Shown: one piece after another, positions 52,814 to 61,214 of the stretch | Layout: every line of letters begins with the position of its first letter | Numbering within the stretch: position 1 is the first letter of the stretch | Source: Streptomyces varsoviensis | GTDB taxonomy: Bacteria; Actinomycetota; Actinomycetes; Streptomycetales; Streptomycetaceae | NCBI RefSeq assembly: GCF_000718635.1 | Contig: NZ_JOBF01000020.1 | Coordinates: forward strand, 1-64,000 | Direction of reading: 5' to 3' | Length of the DNA: 64,000 bases | Notes under the pieces: generated by a model | What the model was told of the DNA's origin: nothing | The model's database searches: none | The model's input: only the letters and a program-made list of their open reading frames with translations | Program-made: the position numbers and the translations under genes

Positions 52814-53575
52814 GTGTCCGAGATATTCATCGTCCTGCTGGCCGGCGTCGGAGCCGGGGTGCTGAACGCCATCGGGGGCGGCGGCAAGTTCGTGGCGCTG
52901 CCCGCCCTGGTGGCGGCCGGCCTGCCGCCCGTCACGGCGAACGCGTCGTCCACCATCGCACTCGTACCGGGCGCCGTGGTCAGCGCGTCGGTCAGCCGAG
53001 GCGACCTCGTGCCGGTCGGCGAGGCGTCCACGAAGGCGCTGACCCTGGTCAGCGCGGCCGGGAGCGCGGTCGGGGCCGGTCTCATGCTGGCGCTGCCCGC
53101 CGCCTCGTTCGAGGCCGCCGTGCCGTGGCTGCTCGCCTTCGCCACGCTCCTCGTCGCCTTCGGGCGCCGTCTGTCCCGGGCGCTCACCGACCTCCTCGGC
53201 CGCCCCGTCGGCATGAGCGCGCGGTCCGTACTGATCGCACAGTTCTTCCTCGCCGTCTACGGCGGATACTTCGGCGGAGCCGTAGGCATCATGATGATGG
53301 CCGTGTGGAGCGTCGGCGCGGGCCTCGACGCCGCGGTCAGCAATCCGATGCGGGTCACCCAACTCGCGGCCATCTACGCCAGCGCGACCGCGCTCCTCCT
53401 CGTCACCTCCGACGCCCTGCGTGCGCCGCTGGTGCTCGGCGCCATGCTCGTGGGCGCGGCGGTCGGCGGCTTCGGCGGCGCCCACCTCGCCCGCCGCCTC
53501 CCCGCCTGGCTGCTGCGCGGGCTCCTCGTGGCCTCCGCCGGCACCACGACCGTGCTGTACTTCCTTCGCGGCTGA
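52814..53575 (+). CDS. TSUP-family (TauE/SafE) anion exporter
   Basis: A 253-residue membrane protein from a GTG. GVGAGVLNAIGGGGKFVALP and the repeated VYGGYFGGAVGIMMMAVWSV are the two half-signatures of the TauE/SafE family, which exports sulfite, sulfoacetate or related anions. About eight hydrophobic segments. Under likely control of the divergent LysR regulator. Confidence 0.85.
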   Translation: MSEIFIVLLAGVGAGVLNAIGGGGKFVALPALVAAGLPPVTANASSTIALVPGAVVSASVSRGDLVPVGEASTKALTLVSAAGSAVGAGLMLALPAASFEAAVPWLLAFATLLVAFGRRLSRALTDLLGRPVGMSARSVLIAQFFLAVYGGYFGGAVGIMMMAVWSVGAGLDAAVSNPMRVTQLAAIYASATALLLVTSDALRAPLVLGAMLVGAAVGGFGGAHLARRLPAWLLRGLLVASAGTTTVLYFLRG

Positions 53576-53578
53576 TCC

Positions 53579-53620
53579 CGAGCCCGAATCCGAGCCCGAG
53601 CCCGAGTCCGAATCCGAGTT
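53579..53620. repeat. 6-bp tandem repeat between convergent genes
   Basis: About seven copies of cccgag/tccgaa. No hairpin; it lies between the ends at 53575 and 53652. Confidence 0.7.
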
Positions 53621-53651
53621 CCCGAGGACTCCTCGCGATGCGGCCGCCGCG

Positions 53652-54578
53652 CTACAGCTTCAGGCCGTGCCGCGTGAGATACCAGTTCTGGAACCCGATC
53701 AGTCCGCCGAGCAGCACCAGCCAGAGCAGGGTGCTGACGAGCGGGAAGCTGTCCACCGGAATCGTGTAGGCCAGCACCACCCGCAGGACCGCGTCGAGCA
53801 GGAAGCCCCCGCCCCACACGGCCGTGATCAGCCGCAGGTGGTGGCGGAAGAGCGGTTCCCTGTCCCAGCGCGCCTCCCAGGCGACCAGACCGGCCTCGCC
53901 GACCTTGGCGATGACGATGCCGCGCGAGGCCGTCATCATGAACGGCCGCCGGGTGAACAGCGTGCCAAGCACCCACAGCCCGATCGTGATGGTCAGCCAG
54001 CTATCGCGGATCATCAGCACCCGCGGGCTGCCGGTGACCAGCGACAGCAGGGCGCCGGCCACCACCAGGACCAGGGTGAACACCGCCATCGCCTCGACGC
54101 GGCGCTGCCGCACGATGCCGTAGCCGATCCACGGGAGGAGCAGCAGGCCGCCGATCGCCATCGACAGCCACTGGCCGGCGCCGGCCGCGCGCAGCCCGTA
54201 GTACGAGCCGAGCGGGAGGGCGAGTTCGAAGAAGAGCTGCGTGGCGAGGCGTCGGCGCAGCGCGGTCGTGCGGCGACGGGCGGAGGCCGGGTCGAGCGCC
54301 GCGCCGTTTCCTGTGCTCGTGCCTGCGCCGGTTCCCACACCTGTACGTGCGTCCGTACTCGCGCCGGTTCCTGTACGTGCGTCCGTACTCGCGCCGGTTG
54401 CTGCACCCGCGCCCGTATCCGTACCCGCGCCGGTCCCCGTAGCCGTCCCCGCGCCCGTACCGGTGTCCGCACCCGGGCCCGGGTTCGTGCCTGGGCCCGG
54501 GTTCGTGCCTGGGCCCGGGTGCGGCGCGGTGCTCGCGTCCTCTCGCATGGTGTGTGCCCCCGTCTTCTCAAAAGTCAT
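53652..54578 (-). CDS. VC0807-like membrane protein with repetitive N-terminus
   Basis: A 308-residue protein. Residues 1-95 are a repetitive Gly/Thr/Ala/Pro-rich tail (GTNPGPG, GASTDARTG units). The rest has about six membrane segments with SYYGLRAAGAGQWLSMAIGG, FTRRPFMMTASRGIVIAKVG and LIGFQNWYLTRHGLKL, features of the VC0807-type family of unknown function. Its ATG overlaps the TetR stop (ATGA), so the two genes are coupled and the TetR probably regulates it. Confidence 0.75.
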   Translation of the reverse strand: MTFEKTGAHTMREDASTAPHPGPGTNPGPGTNPGPGADTGTGAGTATGTGAGTDTGAGAATGASTDARTGTGASTDARTGVGTGAGTSTGNGAALDPASARRRTTALRRRLATQLFFELALPLGSYYGLRAAGAGQWLSMAIGGLLLLPWIGYGIVRQRRVEAMAVFTLVLVVAGALLSLVTGSPRVLMIRDSWLTITIGLWVLGTLFTRRPFMMTASRGIVIAKVGEAGLVAWEARWDREPLFRHHLRLITAVWGGGFLLDAVLRVVLAYTIPVDSFPLVSTLLWLVLLGGLIGFQNWYLTRHGLKL

Positions 54579-55276
54579 GTCGTGTTCCGGTTCCGGGTGG
54601 CGCGGTCGAACAGGTCCGCCAGTTCCCGGCCCGCGCGCCGCGCGTCGAAGTCCGGCTCAAGGGTGGCCCGGCGCACCACGTCGTCGACGGCGGCGCGGAT
54701 CGCCCGCACCATCACCCATGGGTCGAAATCGCAGAACTCCCCCGCGCGCTGCGCCTCGCGGATGCGCTCCACCTGGAGGGCGAGGTCCGCCTCCGTCTTG
54801 TCGAGGAAGGAGTCCATGCCGGGGTCGCCGCCGCGGAGGTTGGTGAGGACCTCGACGATCGCCGGGAGGTGGTTCGGGTACTCGGCGAGCAGGTCGAGGT
54901 TGGACTCGATGGAGGCGCGCAGGCGGGCGGGGGCGCTCTCGTGCGCCTCGATGCGGGGACGTACGTACGCCTCCGCGACCCGCATCACCTCGGCGACGAC
55001 CTCGCGCATGAGGTCGTCCCGGCCGTCGAAGTGGTAGGAGATCATCCCCGTGCTGCTCAGCCCGGCGCGTTCCGCGATCTTCGCGAACGACGCCTGGTGA
55101 TAGCCGGTCTCGGCGATGACGTCGATCGCCGCGGCGACGATCTGAGCGCGCCGCCCGGTCTCCGTGAAGGTCGCCTTCGACGTCTTGGACCCCCTGTTGG
55201 ACGACTTGGACCCCTTGGTTGCCTTGGTGGTCTTGCGTGACGTCCCTTGCTTGTCCGTGCTGTTTCTTGCTTGCAT
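54575..55276 (-). CDS. TetR-family transcriptional regulator
   Basis: About 233 residues from MQARNSTDKQGTSRKTTKAT; an in-frame start at 55282 adds two residues. A Lys/Ser-rich tail (to about residue 42) precedes the HTH AQIVAAAIDVIAETGYHQAS with FAKIAERAGLSSTGMISYHF. The C-terminal domain is of the TetR_C type. Two AGCAA/TTGCT dyads cover the start codon and upstream region, so autorepression is likely. Operon with the VC0807-like gene. Confidence 0.85.
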   Translation of the reverse strand: MQARNSTDKQGTSRKTTKATKGSKSSNRGSKTSKATFTETGRRAQIVAAAIDVIAETGYHQASFAKIAERAGLSSTGMISYHFDGRDDLMREVVAEVMRVAEAYVRPRIEAHESAPARLRASIESNLDLLAEYPNHLPAIVEVLTNLRGGDPGMDSFLDKTEADLALQVERIREAQRAGEFCDFDPWVMVRAIRAAVDDVVRRATLEPDFDARRAGRELADLFDRATRNRNTT

Positions 55277-55283
55277 GAGCAAG
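55266..55283. promoter_or_regulatory. TetR operator copy over the start codon
   Basis: CTTGCT-TGCATG-AGCAAG, perfect 6-bp arms, covering the start codon of the regulator. Confidence 0.55.
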
Positions 55284-55294
55284 ACGGTAGCGCC

Positions 55295-55314
55295 GTTTGC
55301 TCACTCAAGCAAAC
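55295..55314. promoter_or_regulatory. TetR operator copy upstream
   Basis: GTTTGCT-CACTCA-AGCAAAC, perfect 7-bp arms, centred 30 bp from the first copy (three helical turns). Confidence 0.6.
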
Positions 55315-55394
55315 CGTGGAGGGTGCAGGGCGCCCGTTCGCTCCCAAGGGCAAATCGATCGCCAGGGCCGCCGCGGGGCCCGTAGGGTGCTCGC

Positions 55395-55835
55395 ATGACT
55401 GAGCACTGGGGCGTGACAGACGCCGGGACGTTACGTTTCCCCTCCGGCGTTCTGGTACGCGGCCGGGGCCTGCGTCACCCCCTGCCGCCCGGTCCCACGC
55501 CGTCCTTCGCCGTCTACCTGCTCGGCAAGCAGCCCGCGCCCACCGAGTGGGAGGCCCGGTGGCTGCCGTGGCCGGAGTTCCGGCTCCCCAAGGACCGCCG
55601 GCAGGCGCGCGGCATGCTGAAGGAAGTGCTGGCCCGGGCGCGGAACGAGCGCGTCGAGATCGCTTGCGGCGGTGGACTCGGGCGGACCGGGACCGCGCTG
55701 GCGTGCATGGCCGTCCTCGACGGGGTCCCGGCGGACCAGGCCGTGGCGTACGTCCGCGAGCACTACCACCCGCGCGCCGTGGAGACTCCCTGGCAGCGGC
55801 GTTTCGTACGGCGCTTCGAGCCCGGCGGCGCGTAG
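55395..55835 (+). CDS. Protein-tyrosine-phosphatase-like protein
   Basis: A 146-residue protein with the phosphatase P-loop CGGGLGR (C91 to R97) in IACGGGLGRTGTALACMAVL, the CX5R motif of dual-specificity phosphatases. The helix after it and the C-terminal YVREHYHPRAVETPWQRRFV are typical of a small actinobacterial family. An acid residue upstream (WPEFRLPKDRRQ) may serve as general acid. Probably cytosolic; substrate unknown. Confidence 0.75.
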   Translation: MTEHWGVTDAGTLRFPSGVLVRGRGLRHPLPPGPTPSFAVYLLGKQPAPTEWEARWLPWPEFRLPKDRRQARGMLKEVLARARNERVEIACGGGLGRTGTALACMAVLDGVPADQAVAYVREHYHPRAVETPWQRRFVRRFEPGGA

Positions 55836-55856
55836 TCCGCGGCGAGCCGGGCGGCG

Positions 55857-56165
55857 GTGGGGGGTGCTTGCAGCTTCACGATGGTCACCTGGGGCCGGCG
55901 GCGGATCAGCTCACCGGGTCTGGAGGGCATCACGCAACGCGTCCTCACCCAGACACTGCGCCGCCTTGGGCGCATCGGCATGATTCAGCGCACGGTGCTG
56001 CCGACCTCACCGGTCGGCGTCGAGTACTCGCTCACGCCCCTTGGCGCATGCCTGCGCGAGCCGTTCGGCCGGCTCTACGACTGGACCGTCGAGCACAGCG
56101 AAGCGATCCAGTCCTGCCAGCGGTCGTACGACACCAGAGCCGGCGCTCAGCCGCCTGGTCAATGA
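55857..56165 (+). pseudogene. HxlR-family regulator remnant
   Basis: The frame reads LEGITQRVLTQTLRRLGRIG and MIQRTVLPTSPVGVEYSLTP, then LREPFGRLYDWTVEHSEAI. This is the C-terminal two-thirds of an HxlR-type winged-helix regulator (normally about 110-140 residues). The N-terminal helices and the usual CP motif are missing or scrambled, so it is likely dead. Confidence 0.65.
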
Positions 56166-56521
56166 TGTCGATGGGTGAGGCCACTTCACCACCGGCGAGA
56201 ACGCCGACACCGTCATTCGCACCGCGGTCCGTGACCGGATCACCGGACTCGCGCCGTGCACGGCTGACCAGCGGCCCCCCGTACAAACCAGGCGGCGGTG
56301 GCCCGTACGAGCCGAGGGACCCGTACGAGCCGGCTGGCCCGTACGAGCCGGGTGGTTCGTACGGGCCGGGGGGATCGTACGGGCCGGGGGGATCGTACGG
56401 GCCGGGGGGATCGTACGAGCCGGATGGTTCGTACGAGCCGGGGGGATCGTACGGGCCGGGGGGATCGTACGGGCCGGGTGGATCGTACGAGCCGGATGGA
56501 TCGTACGGGCCAGAGGCGGCC
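56166..56521. repeat. 18-bp minisatellite downstream of MBL gene
   Basis: From about 56310 to 56510 some eleven copies of an 18-bp unit (gtacgggccggggggatc and variants) lie between the HxlR remnant and the end of the MBL gene. The frames remain open across the array on both strands, but no gene is assigned to it. Confidence 0.8.
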
Positions 56522-57163
56522 TCAGCCGATCTGGGCCGTCGTGTCCGGGGCCAGCCGGTGGTACTGCGCGCCGAGGCCGGGGCCGTCGGGGCCGAGGAAG
56601 CCGCCGAGCATGGCGGTGCCGATGTCGTTGAGGGCGCCGTCATGGATGGCGTAGGCGTCCCGCGGGGCGACCTCGCGGACGTAGTCGATCAGTTGGCCGA
56701 CCGTGGACCAGGGGCCGTGCACCGGCAGGAGCAGCGTCTGAACGTCCGCGTCGGGGACGGTCAGGGCGTCGCCGGGGTGGAAGAGGGCGCCGTCGACGAG
56801 GAATCCGACGTTGGTGACGCGCGGGACGTCGGGGTGCAGGTCCGCGTGCCAGGTGCCGTGGACCGTCACGTCGAAGCCCGCCGCCGTGAAGGCGTCGCCT
56901 TCGCCCACGGCGGTGACGCGCGTGCCGAGCCCGTCGAGCTGCGCGGCCACGGAGGAGGTGGTCCAGATGTGCAGGCGCGGGTTCTGCTCGGCCGCGCGGC
57001 GCAGCATCTCTTCCGAGAAGTGGTCGAAGTGCTCGTGGGTGACGAGGACCGCGTCGGCGCCGTCGAGCGCCTGCGGCTCGGTCAGGCCGCCCGGGTCCAT
57101 CACGAGGCGGCTGCCCTCCTTGTCTATGCGGACGCAGGCGTGGCCGAACTTGGTGAGCTGCAT
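56522..57163 (-). CDS. MBL-fold metallohydrolase
   Basis: A 213-residue protein of the UlaG-like MBL type. MQLTKFGHACVRIDKEG opens the fold; THEHFDH (42-48) is the HxHxDH metal motif; FHPGDALTVPDADVQTLLLP gives the later Asp; YAIHDGALNDIG the last His. Short relative to beta-lactamases; likely hydrolyses a phosphodiester or lactone. Divergent from a MarR regulator at 57244, which probably controls it. Confidence 0.83.
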   Translation of the reverse strand: MQLTKFGHACVRIDKEGSRLVMDPGGLTEPQALDGADAVLVTHEHFDHFSEEMLRRAAEQNPRLHIWTTSSVAAQLDGLGTRVTAVGEGDAFTAAGFDVTVHGTWHADLHPDVPRVTNVGFLVDGALFHPGDALTVPDADVQTLLLPVHGPWSTVGQLIDYVREVAPRDAYAIHDGALNDIGTAMLGGFLGPDGPGLGAQYHRLAPDTTAQIG

Positions 57164-57243
57164 CGTCGAGTTCCCTTCACTCGGAAAATAACTACAACCA
57201 AACTGTACACCTATGTTTCATAACCCCCGGGTAGGATGCACCC

Positions 57244-57669
57244 ATGGACGAAGACGCGCTGGCCGAGGAGTTGCGGCAGTCGATCGGTGAGCTGGTCAGG
57301 GCGGTGCGCGGCGTGGACACCATGCCTCCCGGCGAGTCGGCGATCCTGGGGTTTCTCGCCCGCGGCGGCCCGCTGACGACCGCCGAGCTGGCGCAGCGGC
57401 GCGGGGTGACGCATCAGTCGGCCGCCAAGTCCGTGAAGGAACTCACCGGCGGCGGCCTGGTGCGCGCCGAGCCTCACCCGAGCGATGGGCGCAAGCACCT
57501 GCTGCACATCACCGACGCCGGCCTCGCCCGCCTCCAGGGCGAACGGGCGCAGCGCGCCCACGTCGTCAACGCCGCCATCCGCGACATGTTCGACGCCGAG
57601 GAGCGGGAGCGGCTGCGCGACTGCATTGGCCTGCTGTCCCGGCTCGCGAGCCACCTCACGGAAAAGTGA
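57244..57669 (+). CDS. MarR-family transcriptional regulator
   Basis: A 141-residue protein. The winged HTH reads LTTAELAQRRGVTHQSAAKS, VKELTGGGLVRAEPHPSDGR and KHLLHITDAGLARL, a textbook MarR. Divergent from the MBL gene; its stop overlaps the next GTG (GTGA), suggesting an operon with the kinase-fold gene. Confidence 0.85.
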   Translation: MDEDALAEELRQSIGELVRAVRGVDTMPPGESAILGFLARGGPLTTAELAQRRGVTHQSAAKSVKELTGGGLVRAEPHPSDGRKHLLHITDAGLARLQGERAQRAHVVNAAIRDMFDAEERERLRDCIGLLSRLASHLTEK

Positions 57670-58631
57670 CCCGGCGCGATGACGCGGCCCCGGACGCCGG
57701 GGCTTCAGCACCCCGAGCAGCACCCGGCCTCCGGCGCTCAGCCGTTCCATCACCCCCTATCGCCCCGCCCATCGCCCCATCTGTCGTCCCCTCCATTGCC
57801 CCTATGACCTCCAAGAACGCCGTCGACCTGCGGTACGACAGCGTGATCAAGACGTTCCGGCCCGGCGACCGCGACGCGTGCGAGCGGGAGTGGCGGGCGC
57901 TGACGCTGCTCGCCACGTACGCGCCGGGCCTGGCCCCCGCCCCGTACCGCGTGGAGCTCGGGGCGGCGGAGCCACTGGTGGTGATGGAGCGGCTGCCGGG
58001 CGAGCCGCTACGGGGAGCGCGGCCGATCGACGGTCAGCGGCTCCGGGCCTTGGCCGCGGCACTCAACGAGTTGTACGCGGCCGTGCCGGCGGACGTCCTG
58101 GCCGAAGTGCCCGCCCGGCCCGGCCGGGAGCGGCATCTCATCGACCGGGTCCGCGCCTGGGCGCCGCGGTTGCGGCCGCGGGTCGGCGGCGCGGTGGGCG
58201 AGGCCATGGACCGCGGCCTTGACTGGCTGTCCCGTTCCGGCTTGGAGCTGGGCGGGGCGCCGGAGGTCCCCGCCGTGTTCGGCCCCGGTGACGGCAACCT
58301 CGCCAATTACCTCTGGGACGGTACGCGCGTACGGATCGTGGACTTCGAGGACTCCGGCCGCAGCGACCGGCCCTTCGAACTGGCGGAGATCACGGAACAC
58401 GTGGCCGCCTGGTCCGGGGCGCCGCTCGATGCTGACGCCTTCCTCAAGCTGTTCGCCCTGAACGCCGCCGAGCGGGCGCGGCTGGCGGACTGCCGCGGTC
58501 TGCTGGCGCTCGTGTGGCTGTTCCTGCTGGCCTTCGACTCCCTGGAGGGCCTTGAGCGCCGCCGCAATCCACCGGGAACGGCCGAGCGGCAGGCCACGCG
58601 GCTCTCCCGGCTCCTCGACCGCACTTCGTAG
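57666..58631 (+). CDS. Kinase-fold (phosphotransferase) protein
   Basis: About 321 residues if the GTG overlapping the MarR stop is used; an ATG at 57804 (MTSKNAVDLRYDSVIKTFRP) would give 275 and removes a Pro/Ala-rich leader. VIKTFRPGD (ATP lysine), LVVMERLPGEPL (hinge), GPGDGNLANYLWDG (catalytic Asp and Asn, with Pro where His is usual) and IVDFEDSGRSDRPFELAEIT (metal Asp) define the APH-like fold. Third such protein in the window. Confidence 0.7.
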   Translation: MTRRDDAAPDAGASAPRAAPGLRRSAVPSPPIAPPIAPSVVPSIAPMTSKNAVDLRYDSVIKTFRPGDRDACEREWRALTLLATYAPGLAPAPYRVELGAAEPLVVMERLPGEPLRGARPIDGQRLRALAAALNELYAAVPADVLAEVPARPGRERHLIDRVRAWAPRLRPRVGGAVGEAMDRGLDWLSRSGLELGGAPEVPAVFGPGDGNLANYLWDGTRVRIVDFEDSGRSDRPFELAEITEHVAAWSGAPLDADAFLKLFALNAAERARLADCRGLLALVWLFLLAFDSLEGLERRRNPPGTAERQATRLSRLLDRTS

Positions 58632-58745
58632 CCCGCGATGCGCGGCCCGCGATACGTAGCCCGGGGTCCGTAGCCCGCGATGCGTAGCCCGGATTCCGTA
58701 GCGCGGTTCCGTAGCGGGCGTCCCGTAGCGCGTCTGATCATTCAT
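58632..58745. repeat. Short degenerate repeats after kinase-fold gene
   Basis: Repeated gtagcccgcgatgcg and ccgtagcgcg words. No clear hairpin. Confidence 0.5.
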
Positions 58746-58901
58746 CTGCGGTGGTCCCCGTGGTGGCCCGTGCCGCCGGTGCCATGATGATCGTCATGGG
58801 TGGGCGCCCGCCGGTGGCACGACCGGTCGGCGGGCGAACTCGCCTCGCCCTGCTTACGGGCCGCGCAGACCGTGACGTCCGTCGAAGTCGAAGGAGAGCA
58901 C

Positions 58902-59990
58902 GTGAAAGACCAGACGCAGCAGGTGCGGGCGGCACAGGAGCGGGAACAGGCTGGCTCGGGGGCGCGGGGACACAGCCGGAGCGGCTACCGGCCGGCAGCG
59001 TCCGCGCCGTCCTCGCCCTCATTGCCGTCCTGGGTGACCTGGCGGCAGCGGCCGTTCCCCGATGCCAACCTCCTTCTGCTGCACGGGCGTCGGCCGGCGC
59101 TGGTCGACAGCGGGTTCGTCGGTCATGCCGAGGAGACCGCCGACTGGGCGGAGGCGCACACGCACGCCGGAAGGATCGATCTGGTCGTGAACACCCACTG
59201 GCACTCGGACCACGTCGGCGGCAACGCCCTCCTCCAGGCGCGGGGCGCCGCCGTCGCGGCCGGGGCCCCGGAGGCCGAGGCGGTCTCCCGCCGGGACCCG
59301 GGCTGCTGTTCCGCCGAGTACCTCGACCAGCCCGTGGCGCCGTACACGGTCGACATGGCGCTCGACGACGGGCAGGTCCTGCGGCTCGGGGACGCCGACT
59401 GGGAGGTCGTACGCACCCCTGGCCACACCCCCGGGCATCTCGCGCTGTGGCAGCCGGACGAGCGGCTGCTCGTGGTCGGGGACGCGCTGTCGGACTACGA
59501 CGTCGGCTGGGTGAACCTCGCCCTCGACGGGCCCGGCATGGCGGTGACGGCGCTCGACTCGCTCCGGCGGATGGCCGATCTCGCCCCGCGCGTCGTCCTC
59601 CCCTCCCACGGACCCATACCCGCCGATCCGGCCTCGGCGTTCGCGGCCGCCCTGCGCCGGGGGCAGCGGCTCGTGGACGATCCGGACGGGGCGGTCTGGT
59701 ACGGGGCGCGGCGGGTCTTCGCCTTCGCCTTGATGATCCGCGAGGGGATACCGGCCGACGAGGTCGAACCGTATCTGCACGCCCGTGCCTGGCTGACGGA
59801 CGCGGCCCGGCTCCTGGGCCGTACGCCGGAGGAACTCGCCGCCGAACTCGTCGAGACGATGCTCCGCGGGGGTTCCATCGTCCTGCGCGACGGCCGGGTG
59901 CACGCCGCCGCCGAGCACACGCCGGTCGCGGCGCGTTCGTTGCGCGTGCCGTTCCCGCGCGAGTGGCCCGCGGCGGTGTCCACCGACTAG
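58902..59990 (+). CDS. MBL-fold metallohydrolase
   Basis: A 362-residue protein; AAGGAGA precedes the GTG. After a 45-residue Gln/Ser/Pro-rich leader the fold starts with NLLLLHGRRPALVDSGFVGH. LVVNTHWHSDHVGGN holds the HxHxDH motif; RTPGHTPGHLALW and LLVVGDALSDYDVGW supply the later His and Asp, VVLPSHGPI the last His. It belongs to the glyoxalase-II-like group with a C-terminal helical extension; substrate unknown. Confidence 0.82.
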   Translation: MKDQTQQVRAAQEREQAGSGARGHSRSGYRPAASAPSSPSLPSWVTWRQRPFPDANLLLLHGRRPALVDSGFVGHAEETADWAEAHTHAGRIDLVVNTHWHSDHVGGNALLQARGAAVAAGAPEAEAVSRRDPGCCSAEYLDQPVAPYTVDMALDDGQVLRLGDADWEVVRTPGHTPGHLALWQPDERLLVVGDALSDYDVGWVNLALDGPGMAVTALDSLRRMADLAPRVVLPSHGPIPADPASAFAAALRRGQRLVDDPDGAVWYGARRVFAFALMIREGIPADEVEPYLHARAWLTDAARLLGRTPEELAAELVETMLRGGSIVLRDGRVHAAAEHTPVAARSLRVPFPREWPAAVSTD

Positions 59991-60069
59991 CGCTGCGGCA
60001 CCGCGGCGCGCGCGGTCGACGCTCCGGCGGTCGGGCGGCACCCCGGCGGGCGACCGCGGCGCTTCGCCC

Positions 60070-60639
60070 TCAATCGCCGCCCGCCCCACGGCCTCGGGGG
60101 CTGGGCCCGCGCCGCTCCGACGTGTCGTTTCGCGCGCGGTGCCGGCGTACCGCGTCACGGTTGGCGCACGGCTGGGAGCAGTAGCGCTGCCGCCCGGTAC
60201 GGGAGGTGTCGGCGAAGATCGTGGTGCACTCGGCCACGGCGCACCGCTTGAGCCGGTGCATGCCGCGGCCCACCAGATGGAGCGCGGTCCCCACGGCGAT
60301 CAGCGAGGACAGGATCGCGCCGAAGGGCTGCCCGTCGTCGCGGTAGTGCAGATGCCAGCCGTCGCCGGCGTGGTCGGTCAGCCGGGGGTGGGCGGCAGCC
60401 TCGGCGAGCATCCGGTTGACCAGCTCGGCCCGTTCCCGCTCGTCGTCGGCGTCCACGACCGCCTCCCACGCCCGGAGCGTGGCGCGGACGCCGCGCAGAT
60501 CCCGCGGCGTGGGCCGGCATTCCAGTTCCAGCCCGGCGGCGCGGCAGCGGTCGGCCAGTTCCCCGGCGTCGGCCGGGGGCCGGTTGGCCAGGTCCGCGGC
60601 CAGGTTCACGGCATCCGCTCCGTAAGGGTTGAGGTGCAT
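60070..60639 (-). CDS. CGNR zinc-finger protein
   Basis: A 189-residue protein: N-terminal ABATE-type helical domain (NLAADLANRPPADAGELADR, GVRATLRAWEAVVDADDER) and C-terminal zinc finger CAVAECTTIFADTSRTGRQR then YCSQPCANRDAVRRHRAR, where CANR replaces the canonical CGNR. Such proteins are likely transcriptional regulators. Divergent from the GNAT gene at 60666 with only 26 bp between the starts. Confidence 0.83.
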   Translation of the reverse strand: MHLNPYGADAVNLAADLANRPPADAGELADRCRAAGLELECRPTPRDLRGVRATLRAWEAVVDADDERERAELVNRMLAEAAAHPRLTDHAGDGWHLHYRDDGQPFGAILSSLIAVGTALHLVGRGMHRLKRCAVAECTTIFADTSRTGRQRYCSQPCANRDAVRRHRARNDTSERRGPSPRGRGAGGD

Positions 60640-60665
60640 AAGCCCATTACATCAATCTGATCGGC

Positions 60666-61145
60666 ATGAGACACCACACCGGCGTACGGCAGGCAGTGCA
60701 CGACGACATCGCGGAGCTCGTACGGCTGCGGGCGCTGCTGTTCGAGACCCTGGGCGGCGACTTCTTCAACCCTCCGGCAGCGGACGGCGGTTGGCGTGCG
60801 ACCCTTGCCGCCGTACTGAAGGAGAAGCTGGCGTCGGACGACGCGCGGATTCTCGTCGTGGACGGCGACGACGGTCTCGCCGCCAGCGGCATGGGCACCG
60901 TCGACCAGTGGTTCCCCGGCCCGCACTCGTACAATGGCCGGGTCGGTCACGTGATCGGCATGGTCACCGACCCGGCGTACCGGAGGCGGGGCCACGGCCG
61001 TGCGACCGTGGCGGGCCTGCTCGACTGGTTCCGCGAGCGCGAGGTCGCCCGGGTCGACCTTCACGCCTCGCACGACGGCGAACCGCTCTACCGCGCGTTC
61101 GGCTTCGTCGACCATCCCGATCCCGCGCTGTACTGGCGTCCTTGA
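60666..61145 (+). CDS. GNAT-family N-acetyltransferase
   Basis: A 159-residue protein. VRQAVHDDIAELVRLRALLF begins the fold; IGMVTDPAYRRRGHGRATVA is the acetyl-CoA-binding motif A (RRRGHGRA), and HASHDGEPLYRAFGFVDHPD the C-terminal substrate part. Transfers acetyl to an amine of unknown identity. Divergent from and probably controlled by the CGNR protein. Confidence 0.85.
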   Translation: MRHHTGVRQAVHDDIAELVRLRALLFETLGGDFFNPPAADGGWRATLAAVLKEKLASDDARILVVDGDDGLAASGMGTVDQWFPGPHSYNGRVGHVIGMVTDPAYRRRGHGRATVAGLLDWFREREVARVDLHASHDGEPLYRAFGFVDHPDPALYWRP

Positions 61146-61214
61146 CGCGGCATCAGTATCCGTGGCGCCCCGACCCCGGGCGCGACCAGGCCGCCCGTCC
61201 CCTACGCGCCGTCT

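Noticed and set aside
56310..56521. A surface protein with YGPGGS repeats
   Set aside because: The repeat array is open in several frames on both strands because of its period; there is no start, RBS or signal peptide.
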